Shown here in pieces: positions 1 through 7,025 of a DNA stretch of 9,782 nt. A model generated the notes under the pieces. That model searched no databases and had not been told where the DNA came from. It saw only the letters and a program-made list of their open reading frames with translations. The first letter of the stretch is position 1. Every line of letters starts with the position of its first letter. This DNA is from Candidatus Omnitrophota bacterium. GTDB lineage: Bacteria > Omnitrophota > Gorgyraeia > B26-G9. Where the stretch lies: assembly GCA_028718845.1 (NCBI GenBank), contig JAQULA010000048.1, positions 1 through 9,782 of the forward strand, written 5' to 3'. The translations under genes and the position numbers were made by a program.

Positions 1-667
1 CGTCGGTTTGGATCAGATCGGAATATGCCCGGTCTCTGCCGGAAGCATGAGGTAACGATCGGTGCACCGTGCTGATGATCCCCAGCGTTACCGCCGGCTT
101 GGGGTTTTTAGCCGCGAAGCCGAACGGATTACCTATGGCAATCGCCCATTGCCCGGGTTTGACGTCATCCGAATTGCCCAATACCGCGTAGGGCAGGTTT
201 TCGGCGTCGATCTTGATTACCGCCAGATCGGAATCACGGTCGGCACTTTTTAGAGTTCCCTCAAAAACGCGTCCGTCGACCAGGGTCACGGTTATTTTTT
301 CCGCCCCGGAAATTACATGTTCGTTGGTTATGATATATCCGGCCTGGTCGATGATAACCCCTGAGCCCAGACCGATCCGGGTGTATTCCCGCTGCGGAAT
401 ATCGCCGTAAATGAAATCGCGGAAAAACTGGTCCAGCATCTCGTCACCAACTGAACGCGACAAGCCGCTGACGCGCGTTGTCCGCTGCGTGCTGATGCTT
501 ACTACGGCAGCACCGACTTTTCCGGTCACATCGGAGACAACTTCCTGAAAATGGGCCATATCGGCCAGCACCGAATCGGCGGCCGGACCTTGCGCGGTGT
601 ATGCCGCGGAGGCATGCACCCCCGCGATACATAGTCCCAATATTAATATGGAAACTGATTTGCCCAT
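1..667 (-). CDS. htrA: HtrA/DegP-family periplasmic serine protease, N-terminal part (runs off window)
   Basis: This is a trypsin-like serine protease/chaperone of the DegP/HtrA family, which degrades or refolds damaged envelope proteins. The visible 222 residues start with a short hydrophobic segment (about residues 4-22, ending HASAA), which fits a Sec signal peptide. The protease domain follows: LGSGVIID (100-107), the catalytic histidine in TNEHVI (H117) and the catalytic aspartate in DSDLAVIKID (D147). AIGNPFG is at 178-184, and the window ends within LIQTD (218-222), just before the expected GNSGGPL loop. The catalytic serine and any PDZ domains therefore lie outside and cannot be checked. 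The ATG at 667 is 22 nt after the recA stop with only a weak GAAGA upstream, so it is probably co-transcribed with recA. The family call is very secure; DegP, DegQ or DegS type is not decidable here. Confidence 0.95.
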   Translation of the reverse strand, partial: MGKSVSILILGLCIAGVHASAAYTAQGPAADSVLADMAHFQEVVSDVTGKVGAAVVSISTQRTTRVSGLSRSVGDEMLDQFFRDFIYGDIPQREYTRIGLGSGVIIDQAGYIITNEHVISGAEKITVTLVDGRVFEGTLKSADRDSDLAVIKIDAENLPYAVLGNSDDVKPGQWAIAIGNPFGFAAKNPKPAVTLGIISTVHRSLPHASGRDRAYSDLIQTD

Positions 668-689
668 TCTTCGAATATTCCCGGACCGA

Positions 690-1739
690 TTATTTTTTTA
701 ACGCGGCCGCTTCCCGGATTTTCTTTTCCAGTTCCGCGGTGATTTTTTTGTCTTTTTGTAACGATTCCCGCGCGTTTTCCCTGCCCTGCCCCAGTTTTAC
801 ATCTCCATAGGTGATCCAGGCTCCGGACTTAAGAATGAGCCCGTAGATAATTCCCAGGTCAAGGATATTCGATTCCTTGGAAATACCCTCGGAATGCATA
901 ATATCGAATTCGGCTTGACGGAACGGTGCGGCTACTTTGTTTTTTACCACTTTAACCCTGACCCGCGAGCCGATCACTTCTTCCTGTGCCTTCAGGGTTT
1001 CGATTTTACGGATATCCAGCCGGACCGAGGAATAAAATTTCAAGGCATTGCCTCCGGTAGTCGTTTCGGGATTACCGAACATGACCCCGATTTTCATGCG
1101 AATCTGGTTAATGAAAATCACGCAGGTCTTTGATTTCGAAATTGCCCCGGTCAGTTTCCGCAGGGCCTGAGACATCAGCCGGGCCTGAAGCCCCATGTGC
1201 GAGTCGCCCATATCTCCTTCAATCTCCGCTTTCGGGGTCAGTGCCGCCACCGAATCGACAATAATCAAATCCACCGCATTACTGCGCACCAGGGTTTCCG
1301 CGATCTCCAGGGCCTGTTCCCCGGTATCGGGCTGGGAAATCAGCAAATCGTCAAGATTGAGGCCGATCTTTTTGGCATAGGTAGGGTCAAAAGCGTGCTC
1401 GGCATCGATGAATGCCGCAACCCCGCCCAATTTTTGGGCTTGTGCCGCCGCGCTTAAACACAACGTTGTTTTTCCGCTGGCTTCCGGTCCGAATATCTCC
1501 ACTACCCGGCCGCGCGGTAAACCGCCGACTCCCAGGGCAATATCCAGGGCCAGCGCGCCCGTGGGAATAACGGCAATATCCAGCTTGGTTTCCTGCCCCA
1601 GCTTCATGATCGAGCCTTTGCCGAACTGCTTTTCAATATGACTGAGCGCCAAATCCAGGGCTTTTAATTTTTCCGAGGACGGCGCAGCAATCGTTGCTTC
1701 CTGCTCGGATTTTTCTTCTTTAACATTCTTTTTCTGCAT
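690..1739 (-). CDS. recA: RecA recombinase
   Basis: Cytoplasmic ATP-dependent recombinase that forms filaments on single-stranded DNA, exchanges strands and triggers LexA self-cleavage in SOS-type responses. The protein has 349 residues, close to the 353 of E. coli RecA. Visible motifs are Walker A GPEASGKTT (84-92), Walker B LIIVDSVAAL (158-167), DNA-binding loop L1 EGDMGDSHMGLQARLMS (174-190), the NQIR segment (211-214) and loop L2 around GNPETTTGGNALKF (222-235). An unusual charged stretch of about 20 residues precedes the N-terminal helix. The C terminus ends EKKIREAAALKK and is basic, without the acidic tail of E. coli RecA. A strong AGGAGG at 1746-1751 sits 6 nt before the ATG, and a near-consensus promoter lies just upstream. 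The next gene downstream on the same strand is htrA. Confidence 0.99.
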   Translation of the reverse strand: MQKKNVKEEKSEQEATIAAPSSEKLKALDLALSHIEKQFGKGSIMKLGQETKLDIAVIPTGALALDIALGVGGLPRGRVVEIFGPEASGKTTLCLSAAAQAQKLGGVAAFIDAEHAFDPTYAKKIGLNLDDLLISQPDTGEQALEIAETLVRSNAVDLIIVDSVAALTPKAEIEGDMGDSHMGLQARLMSQALRKLTGAISKSKTCVIFINQIRMKIGVMFGNPETTTGGNALKFYSSVRLDIRKIETLKAQEEVIGSRVRVKVVKNKVAAPFRQAEFDIMHSEGISKESNILDLGIIYGLILKSGAWITYGDVKLGQGRENARESLQKDKKITAELEKKIREAAALKK

Positions 1740-1754
1740 GGGGTTCCTCCTATA

Positions 1755-1793
1755 GGGTATTATTATACGATACCCTGGTTATTTTTCAACCAG
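1755..1793. promoter_or_regulatory. Two overlapping palindromes over the recA promoter (candidate operator)
   Basis: CTGGTT-N7-AACCAG (1775-1793) covers the -35 and the upstream spacer. GGGTAT-N9-ATACCC (1755-1775) covers the -10 and the start point; the two share base 1775. Both have perfect 6-bp arms. Neither is followed by a T-run in the direction of transcription, so they do not look like terminators. A position across a recA promoter is where a LexA-type repressor would bind. The half-sites are not the E. coli (CTG-N10-CAG) or Bacillus (GAAC-N4-GTTC) SOS box, so the regulator is not identified. Confidence 0.4.
1762..1789 (-). promoter_or_regulatory. sigma70-type promoter of recA
   Basis: Read on the minus strand, a TTGAAA -35 (1784-1789) is followed after 16 bp by a perfect TATAAT -10 (1762-1767). 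Transcription would start near 1755-1757, giving a 5' leader of only about 16-18 nt that begins just ahead of the AGGAGG ribosome binding site. The element lies between the DUF1844 stop codon and recA, so recA can be expressed independently of the upstream genes. Confidence 0.8.
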
Positions 1794-2192
1794 TTATTTA
1801 TTAACCGCGACATATTTCAGGCGTAATTCGTATAACATCTGATCAATAACGGAACTTTCCTCCGGGGAAAGATTGCCTTTGGTTTTATCCTGCAGCATTC
1901 CGATCGTGTCGATAAGGTATTTAGCCTGGGCCAGGTCGGGGTCTTTTTTATGGGTTATCGGATGTTCGATCTCTCCCAAGGCCATCAATGCCTGCAATCC
2001 CAGGCTGGAAATAAACATACTGAAATCGGCCGGGGGCATTTCCGTGTCGGCATTTTCCCTCTCCGGGCTGTGCCGGTCTTCGGCTGAGGGTTCGGTTTTC
2101 GGCGTCCGGGGTTCTTTAACCGATGATTCCGGTGCTGCCGGATCTTTTTTTGCCTGGGCTTTCCAGCTTTCATCGACTTTTTTGTCTACCAT
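1794..2192 (-). CDS. DUF1844 domain protein
   Basis: A 132-residue cytoplasmic protein of the DUF1844 family, whose function is unknown. Residues 1-55 are a charged, Pro/Glu/Lys-rich, probably disordered segment. Residues 55-129 are the conserved domain: ADFSMFISSLGLQALMALG, then a helix around LAQAKYLIDTIGML, then DKTKGNLSPEE and a terminal LYELRLKYV. There is no signal peptide; the hydrophobic stretch 58-72 is too short and amphipathic for a clear membrane segment. The start is supported by GAGGAGGG (2200-2207) 7 nt before the ATG. It lies 54 nt upstream of recA and 123 nt downstream of the MEMO gene. That 123-nt spacer (2193-2315) holds no clear terminator and no good promoter, so the gene may be read from the MEMO operon. 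Family call secure, role unknown. Confidence 0.9.
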   Translation of the reverse strand: MVDKKVDESWKAQAKKDPAAPESSVKEPRTPKTEPSAEDRHSPERENADTEMPPADFSMFISSLGLQALMALGEIEHPITHKKDPDLAQAKYLIDTIGMLQDKTKGNLSPEESSVIDQMLYELRLKYVAVNK

Positions 2193-2315
2193 ATATGTTC
2201 CCTCCTCGGTTCGGTATTGATATATACAGGGCTTTCCCGGGTTCGAAGCGGAATAAACGCAGGATATCTATCGGGAGGCCTATAGAGAAACGGGATTATT
2301 AACTCCGCGAAATTC

Positions 2316-3131
2316 CTATATTATTATTAATCCAGCATATCCGACCACACTGGAATAATCTCCGGATACATCTCCACTGGTTTTATACTCGATCAGATCG
2401 ACTCGCTGCGCTCCCAGCTGTTTGCATGCCGCGAGCATTACCGCTACCGGGGCTAATCCGCACATGGAAATTTTCAGCGCGGTAACGGTATCGATCAATT
2501 TTTGCTCATCCAGAGAGCGGATCGCTTCAATTGCCGCGGCGTCCTTTTTCTGCGCCTGTTCATGCGCTTCATAATGGGTCAGATCCGAGCTGGCTACGAT
2601 CTGCACCGGTTTTCCATAACATTGTATCGCCCGGGCGATTTCTTTACCCACGGTTTTAAAGTGAGAACTTACCACATCGTTAATTACCAGCGGAACGATG
2701 GTTACCCCCGGATTGGCCCGCTGTAAAAAAGGTATCTCCAGCTCAATGGAATGCTCGTGTAAATGCGCGGTCTCATCCTCCCGGATAAATTCGGAATTCT
2801 CCAGCAATGCCATACTGAATGTTTCGTTAACCGGCACCGAACCCAGGGGGTTTTTCCATGCTCCGCTGCGCATGAGGCTGTACGGACTTCCCTGCCCGGT
2901 ATGGTTTGGCCCGATTATAAGCACGGTATCCGCTACCTGGACATGCGCGAAAGTTTTTCCGGCTACCGCTCCGGAATAGACATATCCGGCATGTGGAACG
3001 ATAACCGCTTTTGCGTCCTGTTTGGGGTATTCTTTGCTGAAAAATTTATCCAGGAACCGGTTCAGACGTTCCGGATTTCCCGGATACCATTCCGCCGGCC
3101 CGGGGCCCGCCCACATCGCCTGACGAATCAT
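2316..3131 (-). CDS. amrB: MEMO family protein (AmmeMemoRadiSam system protein B)
   Basis: A 271-residue MEMO1-type protein, structurally related to class III extradiol dioxygenases. In bacteria the family is named after its frequent association with AMMECR1 and a radical SAM protein; neither partner is in this window. Visible motifs are IVPHAGYVYSG (44-54, H47), IIGPNHTG (72-79, H77), EHSIELEIPFL (126-136), SSDLTHY (181-187) and SMCG (C224). H47, H77 and C224 correspond in order to the His-His-Cys metal site of human MEMO1. No signal peptide is present, so it is cytoplasmic. The ATG overlaps the stop of the upstream isomerase in an ATGA (3128-3131), with AGGAGG at 3135-3140 inside that gene, so the two are probably translationally coupled. 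The substrate is unknown. Confidence 0.93.
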   Translation of the reverse strand: MIRQAMWAGPGPAEWYPGNPERLNRFLDKFFSKEYPKQDAKAVIVPHAGYVYSGAVAGKTFAHVQVADTVLIIGPNHTGQGSPYSLMRSGAWKNPLGSVPVNETFSMALLENSEFIREDETAHLHEHSIELEIPFLQRANPGVTIVPLVINDVVSSHFKTVGKEIARAIQCYGKPVQIVASSDLTHYEAHEQAQKKDAAAIEAIRSLDEQKLIDTVTALKISMCGLAPVAVMLAACKQLGAQRVDLIEYKTSGDVSGDYSSVVGYAGLIII

Positions 3132-4069
3132 AAGCCTCCTGCTCGGTTGCTGTCAACGGATAACGTCTTTTTTAAAAAATCCATACCGGCTTTCATTTCC
3201 TCAACCGTTGCCGGCTGATGCACTTCCATTACCATTATTGTATTCTTTTTTAAATACGGTTTCAAGAAGCTAAAATTAAAATTTCCTTTTCCCGGAACCT
3301 GGTGGTCGTGCCCGCCCACAACATCGTGCAAATGAATGCCGATCATCCGTTCGGCGTAGCGATTTAGAAAATCGCGGTGCAGAGCAAATCCCAGGTTCTC
3401 CGCAACCTGGGCATGGCCGACGTCATGCCAATACCCTAAATGTGTCGCCCCGGCAAAAGTATCGAACAGGTCGGCGAATTCATCCAGTGCGGGAATTTCC
3501 CGATAATAATAACGGTTTTCAAGACAAAGCTTGATGTCCAGGGTCTGCGCGTCACCCAGCAGTTCCTCGATACTGCGCTTGATTGCCGATAAGAAAATTT
3601 CTTTTTTCCGTTGCCGCTCGTTGGTCATATCGTTCACGATCGCGGCGTACTCGGAGGAATTTCGCAGCCCCCGGTCGACCAGCTCGACCAGCTCTTTTGT
3701 CCGTTGGATCATCGCCACTCTGCCGGCATGAACGATCAGGGCGGAGGCGCCTACTTGTTGCGCGGTGTGCAGGGATTTTCTGGTCAGCGAAACCGCCTGG
3801 CAGCGTTCTTCCTCCTGCGGGCTTGATAAGGAAAAATAATCCGGGGTGAATAAAGTCCGGTCATACCCCTCGGGTACCGGGCAAAAATTATGCACGCTGG
3901 ATATGTTCAGGATGCCGTCCCGCCGGGCCCGGGCCATTGCCTGAACCATGGATTCGGTCAGTGAAAAACCCAGCTCAACGCTGGTTATCCCCAGGCTGGT
4001 GAGTTGATTGATCATCTCTCCGGGGTCTGTATGCAACGAAGCATTCCAACTTGTCGAAATACTAAGCAT
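3128..4069 (-). CDS. Sugar phosphate isomerase/epimerase-like TIM barrel (AP_endonuc_2/xylose isomerase-like)
   Basis: A 313-residue protein resembling xylose isomerase-like TIM barrels, a superfamily that includes sugar isomerases, epimerases, dehydratases and endonuclease IV. The N terminus (SISTSWNASLHTDP) and the LTSLGITSVELGF strand-helix fit barrel strand 1-2. Candidate metal and catalytic residues fall in the expected order: H60 (SSVHNF), H114 (LIVHAG), E184 (LCLENR), D216 and H219 (WHDVGHA), H246/H248 (IHLHDV), D255/H256 and E282 (MEVH). No signal peptide is seen. The gene starts 2 nt after the M16 stop without a recognisable ribosome binding site, which suggests coupling to the upstream gene, and it overlaps the MEMO gene by 4 nt. 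The fold call is firm; the substrate cannot be named from sequence. Confidence 0.88.
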   Translation of the reverse strand: MLSISTSWNASLHTDPGEMINQLTSLGITSVELGFSLTESMVQAMARARRDGILNISSVHNFCPVPEGYDRTLFTPDYFSLSSPQEEERCQAVSLTRKSLHTAQQVGASALIVHAGRVAMIQRTKELVELVDRGLRNSSEYAAIVNDMTNERQRKKEIFLSAIKRSIEELLGDAQTLDIKLCLENRYYYREIPALDEFADLFDTFAGATHLGYWHDVGHAQVAENLGFALHRDFLNRYAERMIGIHLHDVVGGHDHQVPGKGNFNFSFLKPYLKKNTIMVMEVHQPATVEEMKAGMDFLKKTLSVDSNRAGGL

Positions 4070-4071
4070 GG

Positions 4072-6684
4072 CTATTGTCCATTGGTTACAACGACGACAC
4101 TTTTTTCTTTTTGCAGGTAACGGGCGGCCGCTTTCTGCAGCATGTCGCCGGTTAGCTCGTTCATCCGGGTATCATATTGCCGGTAATATTCGGCGCCCCG
4201 GCCGTAGAGTTCATCCAGAGCCGCGGTAAAACTTAACGCCGTGTTGGATTGCAGTCCGATGCGGTGTTGTCCGATGCTATACTCCCGGGCGTTGGCAATC
4301 AGTTTTTCATCGACCGGAGTACGGATAAGCTCGGCTATCTCGGCTTCGATTATCGACCGGACCTGTCCGGCGTTAGCCGGAGCAGTCGCCGCATAGACAA
4401 GAAAATATCCGCTGTCCAATCCGGAAACCGATGACCCTCCGAGCGCATAGGATAGCCCTTCGCGCTCCCGGATATGTTCGTAAAGTTTTGATCCCGGACT
4501 GGTAAGCAGCGCGTTGATCAGCTCCAGGGCATAATGATCGTTTGAATGCACATCGGCACCCGGGAACCCGAACATGACCACGGCCTGCTGTTTGTCCGGC
4601 TGCTGAATGAACAGGTTTTGGGCCTGTTTCTGCGGTTCGCAAAAAAGCGGTTGGTTTAAACTCTCCTCCGCCGGGATTGAAGAGAAAAATTTATCGGCAA
4701 AGCGGCGGGCCTCCGGTTCATCGATATCGCCGAAAATAGCCACTACCACGTTTTGAGCCTTCAGGAATTTCCGGTAAGTCGCGGCCAATTGTTCGCGGTT
4801 GAGCGCGGTTACCGAGGCCTCGGTTCCCAGCGGGTCGAGCCGGTAGGGATAACTGCCGAACATATTTTTTTTCAACACCTGCAGAGAATTCTCGAAAATA
4901 TCGTCCTGGTTCATCCGGATATTTTTCAAAGTAAGGCTTTTTTGTAATTTCAATTCGGTTTCGGGAAATACGGGGTTAAGCACGATATCGGATAATGCCT
5001 CAATCGTTGCGGAAAAATCCGGTTTAAGACATTGCGCGCTTATCCCGAAACTGTTATATCCGCTGAATGACGAAATAAGCGCTCCCCGGGCGGCAAATGA
5101 TTCGGCAATCGCGGCCGCGCTGCGGGTTTTTGTTCCGCTTAAGAGCATTGTACTCAACAGGCGGAATTTCCCGTTGTCGGATTCGTTTTCCCAGCGGGTT
5201 CCCCCGCCGATACATACCTGGATCGATACCACCGGCTGGGTGGGATTTTGTTTCAGGAGAACACGGACCCCGTTGTCCAACCGGAACGGTTTAATCGGGC
5301 CGCTGTTCGGTCCCGGGCTCTCCGCCTTCGGGGCTGCCCCTTCAGGGGAAAGCATTATCGTGATCATGCTGTCGGCCGGAAAATAAGTCCGCGCGCAGCG
5401 TTGGATATCCCCGGCGTTTACCTTTTGCAGGGCCGAGCGATAACGCTGTGAAAACAGCGGGTCGTTGCTGTAAACGTAATCCGATGCCAGCGAAGAAGCC
5501 TGGGATTCGACGGTTTCCTGCCGGAAAACATATTCCGAAACGCACATGCTTTTTGCCTTATCCAATTCCTTTCGTCCGACCGGAGTTTTTTTAAGCCGTT
5601 CCAATTCTTCAGCCACCGCGTCGATGACATCATTCTTGTTTGAATTCTCAAGCACGCCGGTTATCGCGAAAATCCCGCGAAACCCCGGAGTATAATTGAA
5701 TGCGTCAACGGAATAAAGCAGCTTTTTTTTCTTGACTAATCCGCTATATAGACGGGAGCTTTCGCCCTGACCGAGAAGCGCGGCGATAATGTCCAGTACC
5801 GGAGCATCCGCATCGGTAAGTCCGGTTCCGGAAAATCCGATGACTAAACGCGCGTTCTGAACCGGGTAAGTTTCTTCATAATGGCTTGGACCGCTTACCC
5901 GGGCTGCTGCCGGCAATGCGTTCTGGGGAAACGGTTGCATCGAATAATCGGCGCAAGCCCGGCGGAGCGTGTCGAGAGCGGCAGCCGCGGTAATGTCTCC
6001 GGAAATGGCCATAGTCATATTGTTGGGAACATACCAGCGCCGGTAAAACTCAATAACGTCACTGCGCTGCAGCTGGCGCAAAAGCGGTTCCAGTCCGATT
6101 ACCGGAAGGTTATAAGGGGCGTTTCCATAGGCTTTTCGGAAAAAAAGGTCGTAAATATAGCGCTGCGGGTCATCGCGGTTCATCCGGATTTCGCTGCCGA
6201 TAACTTCTTTTTCTTTGGCGAGTTCCAGCTCGTCGAAAACCGGGTTCCGGAGCATATCCGTCAACAGCGCAACCCCGCGGTCGAAATTATGCGCCGGCAG
6301 AACCAGGGTGTATCCGGTGTATTCATGGTTGGTATAGCCGTTTATTATTCCGCCTAATGATCGGACTTCCCGCTCGATAGCACCGACGGGCCGCAGTCGG
6401 GTGCCTTTGAACAACATATGTTCCACCAGATGGGCAATACCGCTTCCCTGCTGGTTTTGTTCAAAAAGACTTCCGGTTTTAACGATGATTTCGAATGCGA
6501 TCAGCTGTTGCTGGTGATTTTCCTGAACAATGACGGTGAGTCCGTTATCGAGAGTATGCGTCGAGATACCCTGCGGCCATGCAGCGTTCGTGCCGGCTGC
6601 AGCGTATCCCTGCGCAATAAAAACTAACCATGGTAAGACCAAACCAAAGAGGAGCGAAACTAATTGTTCCCGTATATATTTCAT
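4072..6684 (-). CDS. Secreted M16 family zinc peptidase, two M16 units in one chain
   Basis: An 870-residue pitrilysin/M16-type metallopeptidase. Residues 1-30 form a signal peptide with a hydrophobic core at about 8-24 and a likely cleavage after the Ala-rich GYAAA. The first M16 unit (about 40-450) carries the inverted zinc motif HLVEH (85-89) and the distal glutamate ligand E165 in EKEVIGSEI, 76 residues after H89. The second unit (about 465-865) aligns in layout, but its zinc motif is replaced: R508, S511 and T512 stand where H85, E88 and H89 would be. It keeps EREGLSYALGG (740-750), the C-terminal substrate-binding signature. This is the usual active-plus-inactive clamshell that degrades peptides, here in the periplasm or outside. 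The ATG is 18 nt after rpsU with no Shine-Dalgarno, so translation may depend on rpsU; the isomerase follows after 2 nt. Confidence 0.95.
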   Translation of the reverse strand: MKYIREQLVSLLFGLVLPWLVFIAQGYAAAGTNAAWPQGISTHTLDNGLTVIVQENHQQQLIAFEIIVKTGSLFEQNQQGSGIAHLVEHMLFKGTRLRPVGAIEREVRSLGGIINGYTNHEYTGYTLVLPAHNFDRGVALLTDMLRNPVFDELELAKEKEVIGSEIRMNRDDPQRYIYDLFFRKAYGNAPYNLPVIGLEPLLRQLQRSDVIEFYRRWYVPNNMTMAISGDITAAAALDTLRRACADYSMQPFPQNALPAAARVSGPSHYEETYPVQNARLVIGFSGTGLTDADAPVLDIIAALLGQGESSRLYSGLVKKKKLLYSVDAFNYTPGFRGIFAITGVLENSNKNDVIDAVAEELERLKKTPVGRKELDKAKSMCVSEYVFRQETVESQASSLASDYVYSNDPLFSQRYRSALQKVNAGDIQRCARTYFPADSMITIMLSPEGAAPKAESPGPNSGPIKPFRLDNGVRVLLKQNPTQPVVSIQVCIGGGTRWENESDNGKFRLLSTMLLSGTKTRSAAAIAESFAARGALISSFSGYNSFGISAQCLKPDFSATIEALSDIVLNPVFPETELKLQKSLTLKNIRMNQDDIFENSLQVLKKNMFGSYPYRLDPLGTEASVTALNREQLAATYRKFLKAQNVVVAIFGDIDEPEARRFADKFFSSIPAEESLNQPLFCEPQKQAQNLFIQQPDKQQAVVMFGFPGADVHSNDHYALELINALLTSPGSKLYEHIREREGLSYALGGSSVSGLDSGYFLVYAATAPANAGQVRSIIEAEIAELIRTPVDEKLIANAREYSIGQHRIGLQSNTALSFTAALDELYGRGAEYYRQYDTRMNELTGDMLQKAAARYLQKEKSVVVVTNGQ

Positions 6685-6702
6685 ATTGCATGGTGGTATA
6701 TA

Positions 6703-6876
6703 TTAATAACGGGCCAGCCTGGCATTTTTGGCTTTTCTCTTTTTCCGCTCGCTTGGTTTTTCGTAATGCTTTTTAGCTCGCATCTCTTTAAGCGTGCCTT
6801 CACGATCAAGTTTCTTTTTGAAAATTCGCAACGCTTTTTCCAGTGGTTCCCCTTTCCCTACACGCACTTTTGCCAC
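6703..6876 (-). CDS. rpsU: 30S ribosomal protein bS21
   Basis: A 57-residue basic protein of the small ribosomal subunit. It starts (V/M)AKVRVGKGEPLEKALRIFKK, the typical bS21 opening with the KGEPLEKALRxFKK segment at about 8-21. It continues with KKLDREGTLKEMRAKKHYEKPSERKK and ends in a basic tail, NARLARY. E. coli bS21 has 71 residues, so the tail is shorter here, as in many other phyla. The start is the GTG at 6874-6876, supported by AAGGAAGG (6883-6890) 6 nt upstream; starting there restores the conserved N terminus exactly. It has its own promoter about 115 nt upstream and heads a likely operon with the M16 peptidase. bS21 interacts near the anti-Shine-Dalgarno region of the 30S platform (established knowledge). 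Confidence 0.96.
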   Translation of the reverse strand: MAKVRVGKGEPLEKALRIFKKKLDREGTLKEMRAKKHYEKPSERKKRKAKNARLARY

Positions 6877-6990
6877 AATTAACCTTCCTTTCTGTTTTAA
6901 TTCCGATTTTCGCCAGCTTTTATCGATTTTAAGTTATTTATTTACCGGGAGATACCTTTTGCTTACCGGACTATAAACTGTAATCGAAGT
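6877..6990 (-). promoter_or_regulatory. rpsU 5' leader with repeated motifs
   Basis: From the predicted start near 6990, rpsU has a leader of about 114 nt, much longer than that of recA. On the plus strand it holds two copies of TTACCGG-N3-ATA (6942-6954 and 6963-6975) exactly 21 bp apart, and two CGATTTT copies (6904-6910 and 6924-6930) 20 bp apart. CGAT/ATCG ends could pair into a small hairpin. The SD AAGGAAGG lies at its 3' end. Ribosomal protein leaders often carry autoregulatory sites, but no known rpsU leader element is recognised here. Confidence 0.35.
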
Positions 6991-6996
6991 GCCCTT

Positions 6997-7025
6997 ATTT
7001 TATCAGTGTTTATTTGTTTTGTCAA
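6997..7025 (-). promoter_or_regulatory. sigma70-type promoter of the rpsU operon
   Basis: On the minus strand, a perfect TTGACA -35 (7020-7025) is followed after 17 bp by TAAAAT (6997-7002), one mismatch from the consensus -10. The -35 and spacer lie inside the last codons of the UPF0280 gene (the Leu-Asp-Lys of its C terminus) and the -10 begins right after its stop. This gives rpsU and the genes below it a transcript independent of the tonB-UPF0280 unit. Confidence 0.82.

Noticed and set aside
1775..1793. The CTGGTT/AACCAG dyad as a terminator of the DUF1844 gene
   Set aside because: No U-run follows in the direction of transcription, the stem is short, and it coincides with the recA -35 box, so an operator is the better reading.
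2240..2247. GGTTCGAA, resembling the T-loop of a tRNA
   Set aside because: The flanks cannot form a 5-bp T-stem on either strand, and no acceptor or anticodon arm is found around it.
2763..3218. A 151-codon open frame on the plus strand opposite the MEMO/isomerase junction
   Set aside because: The minus strand encodes two recognisable, coupled proteins here; the plus-strand frame is their shadow.
5881..6357. A 158-codon open frame on the plus strand inside the M16 gene
   Set aside because: It lies antisense to the conserved first M16 domain and has no family match or start signal.
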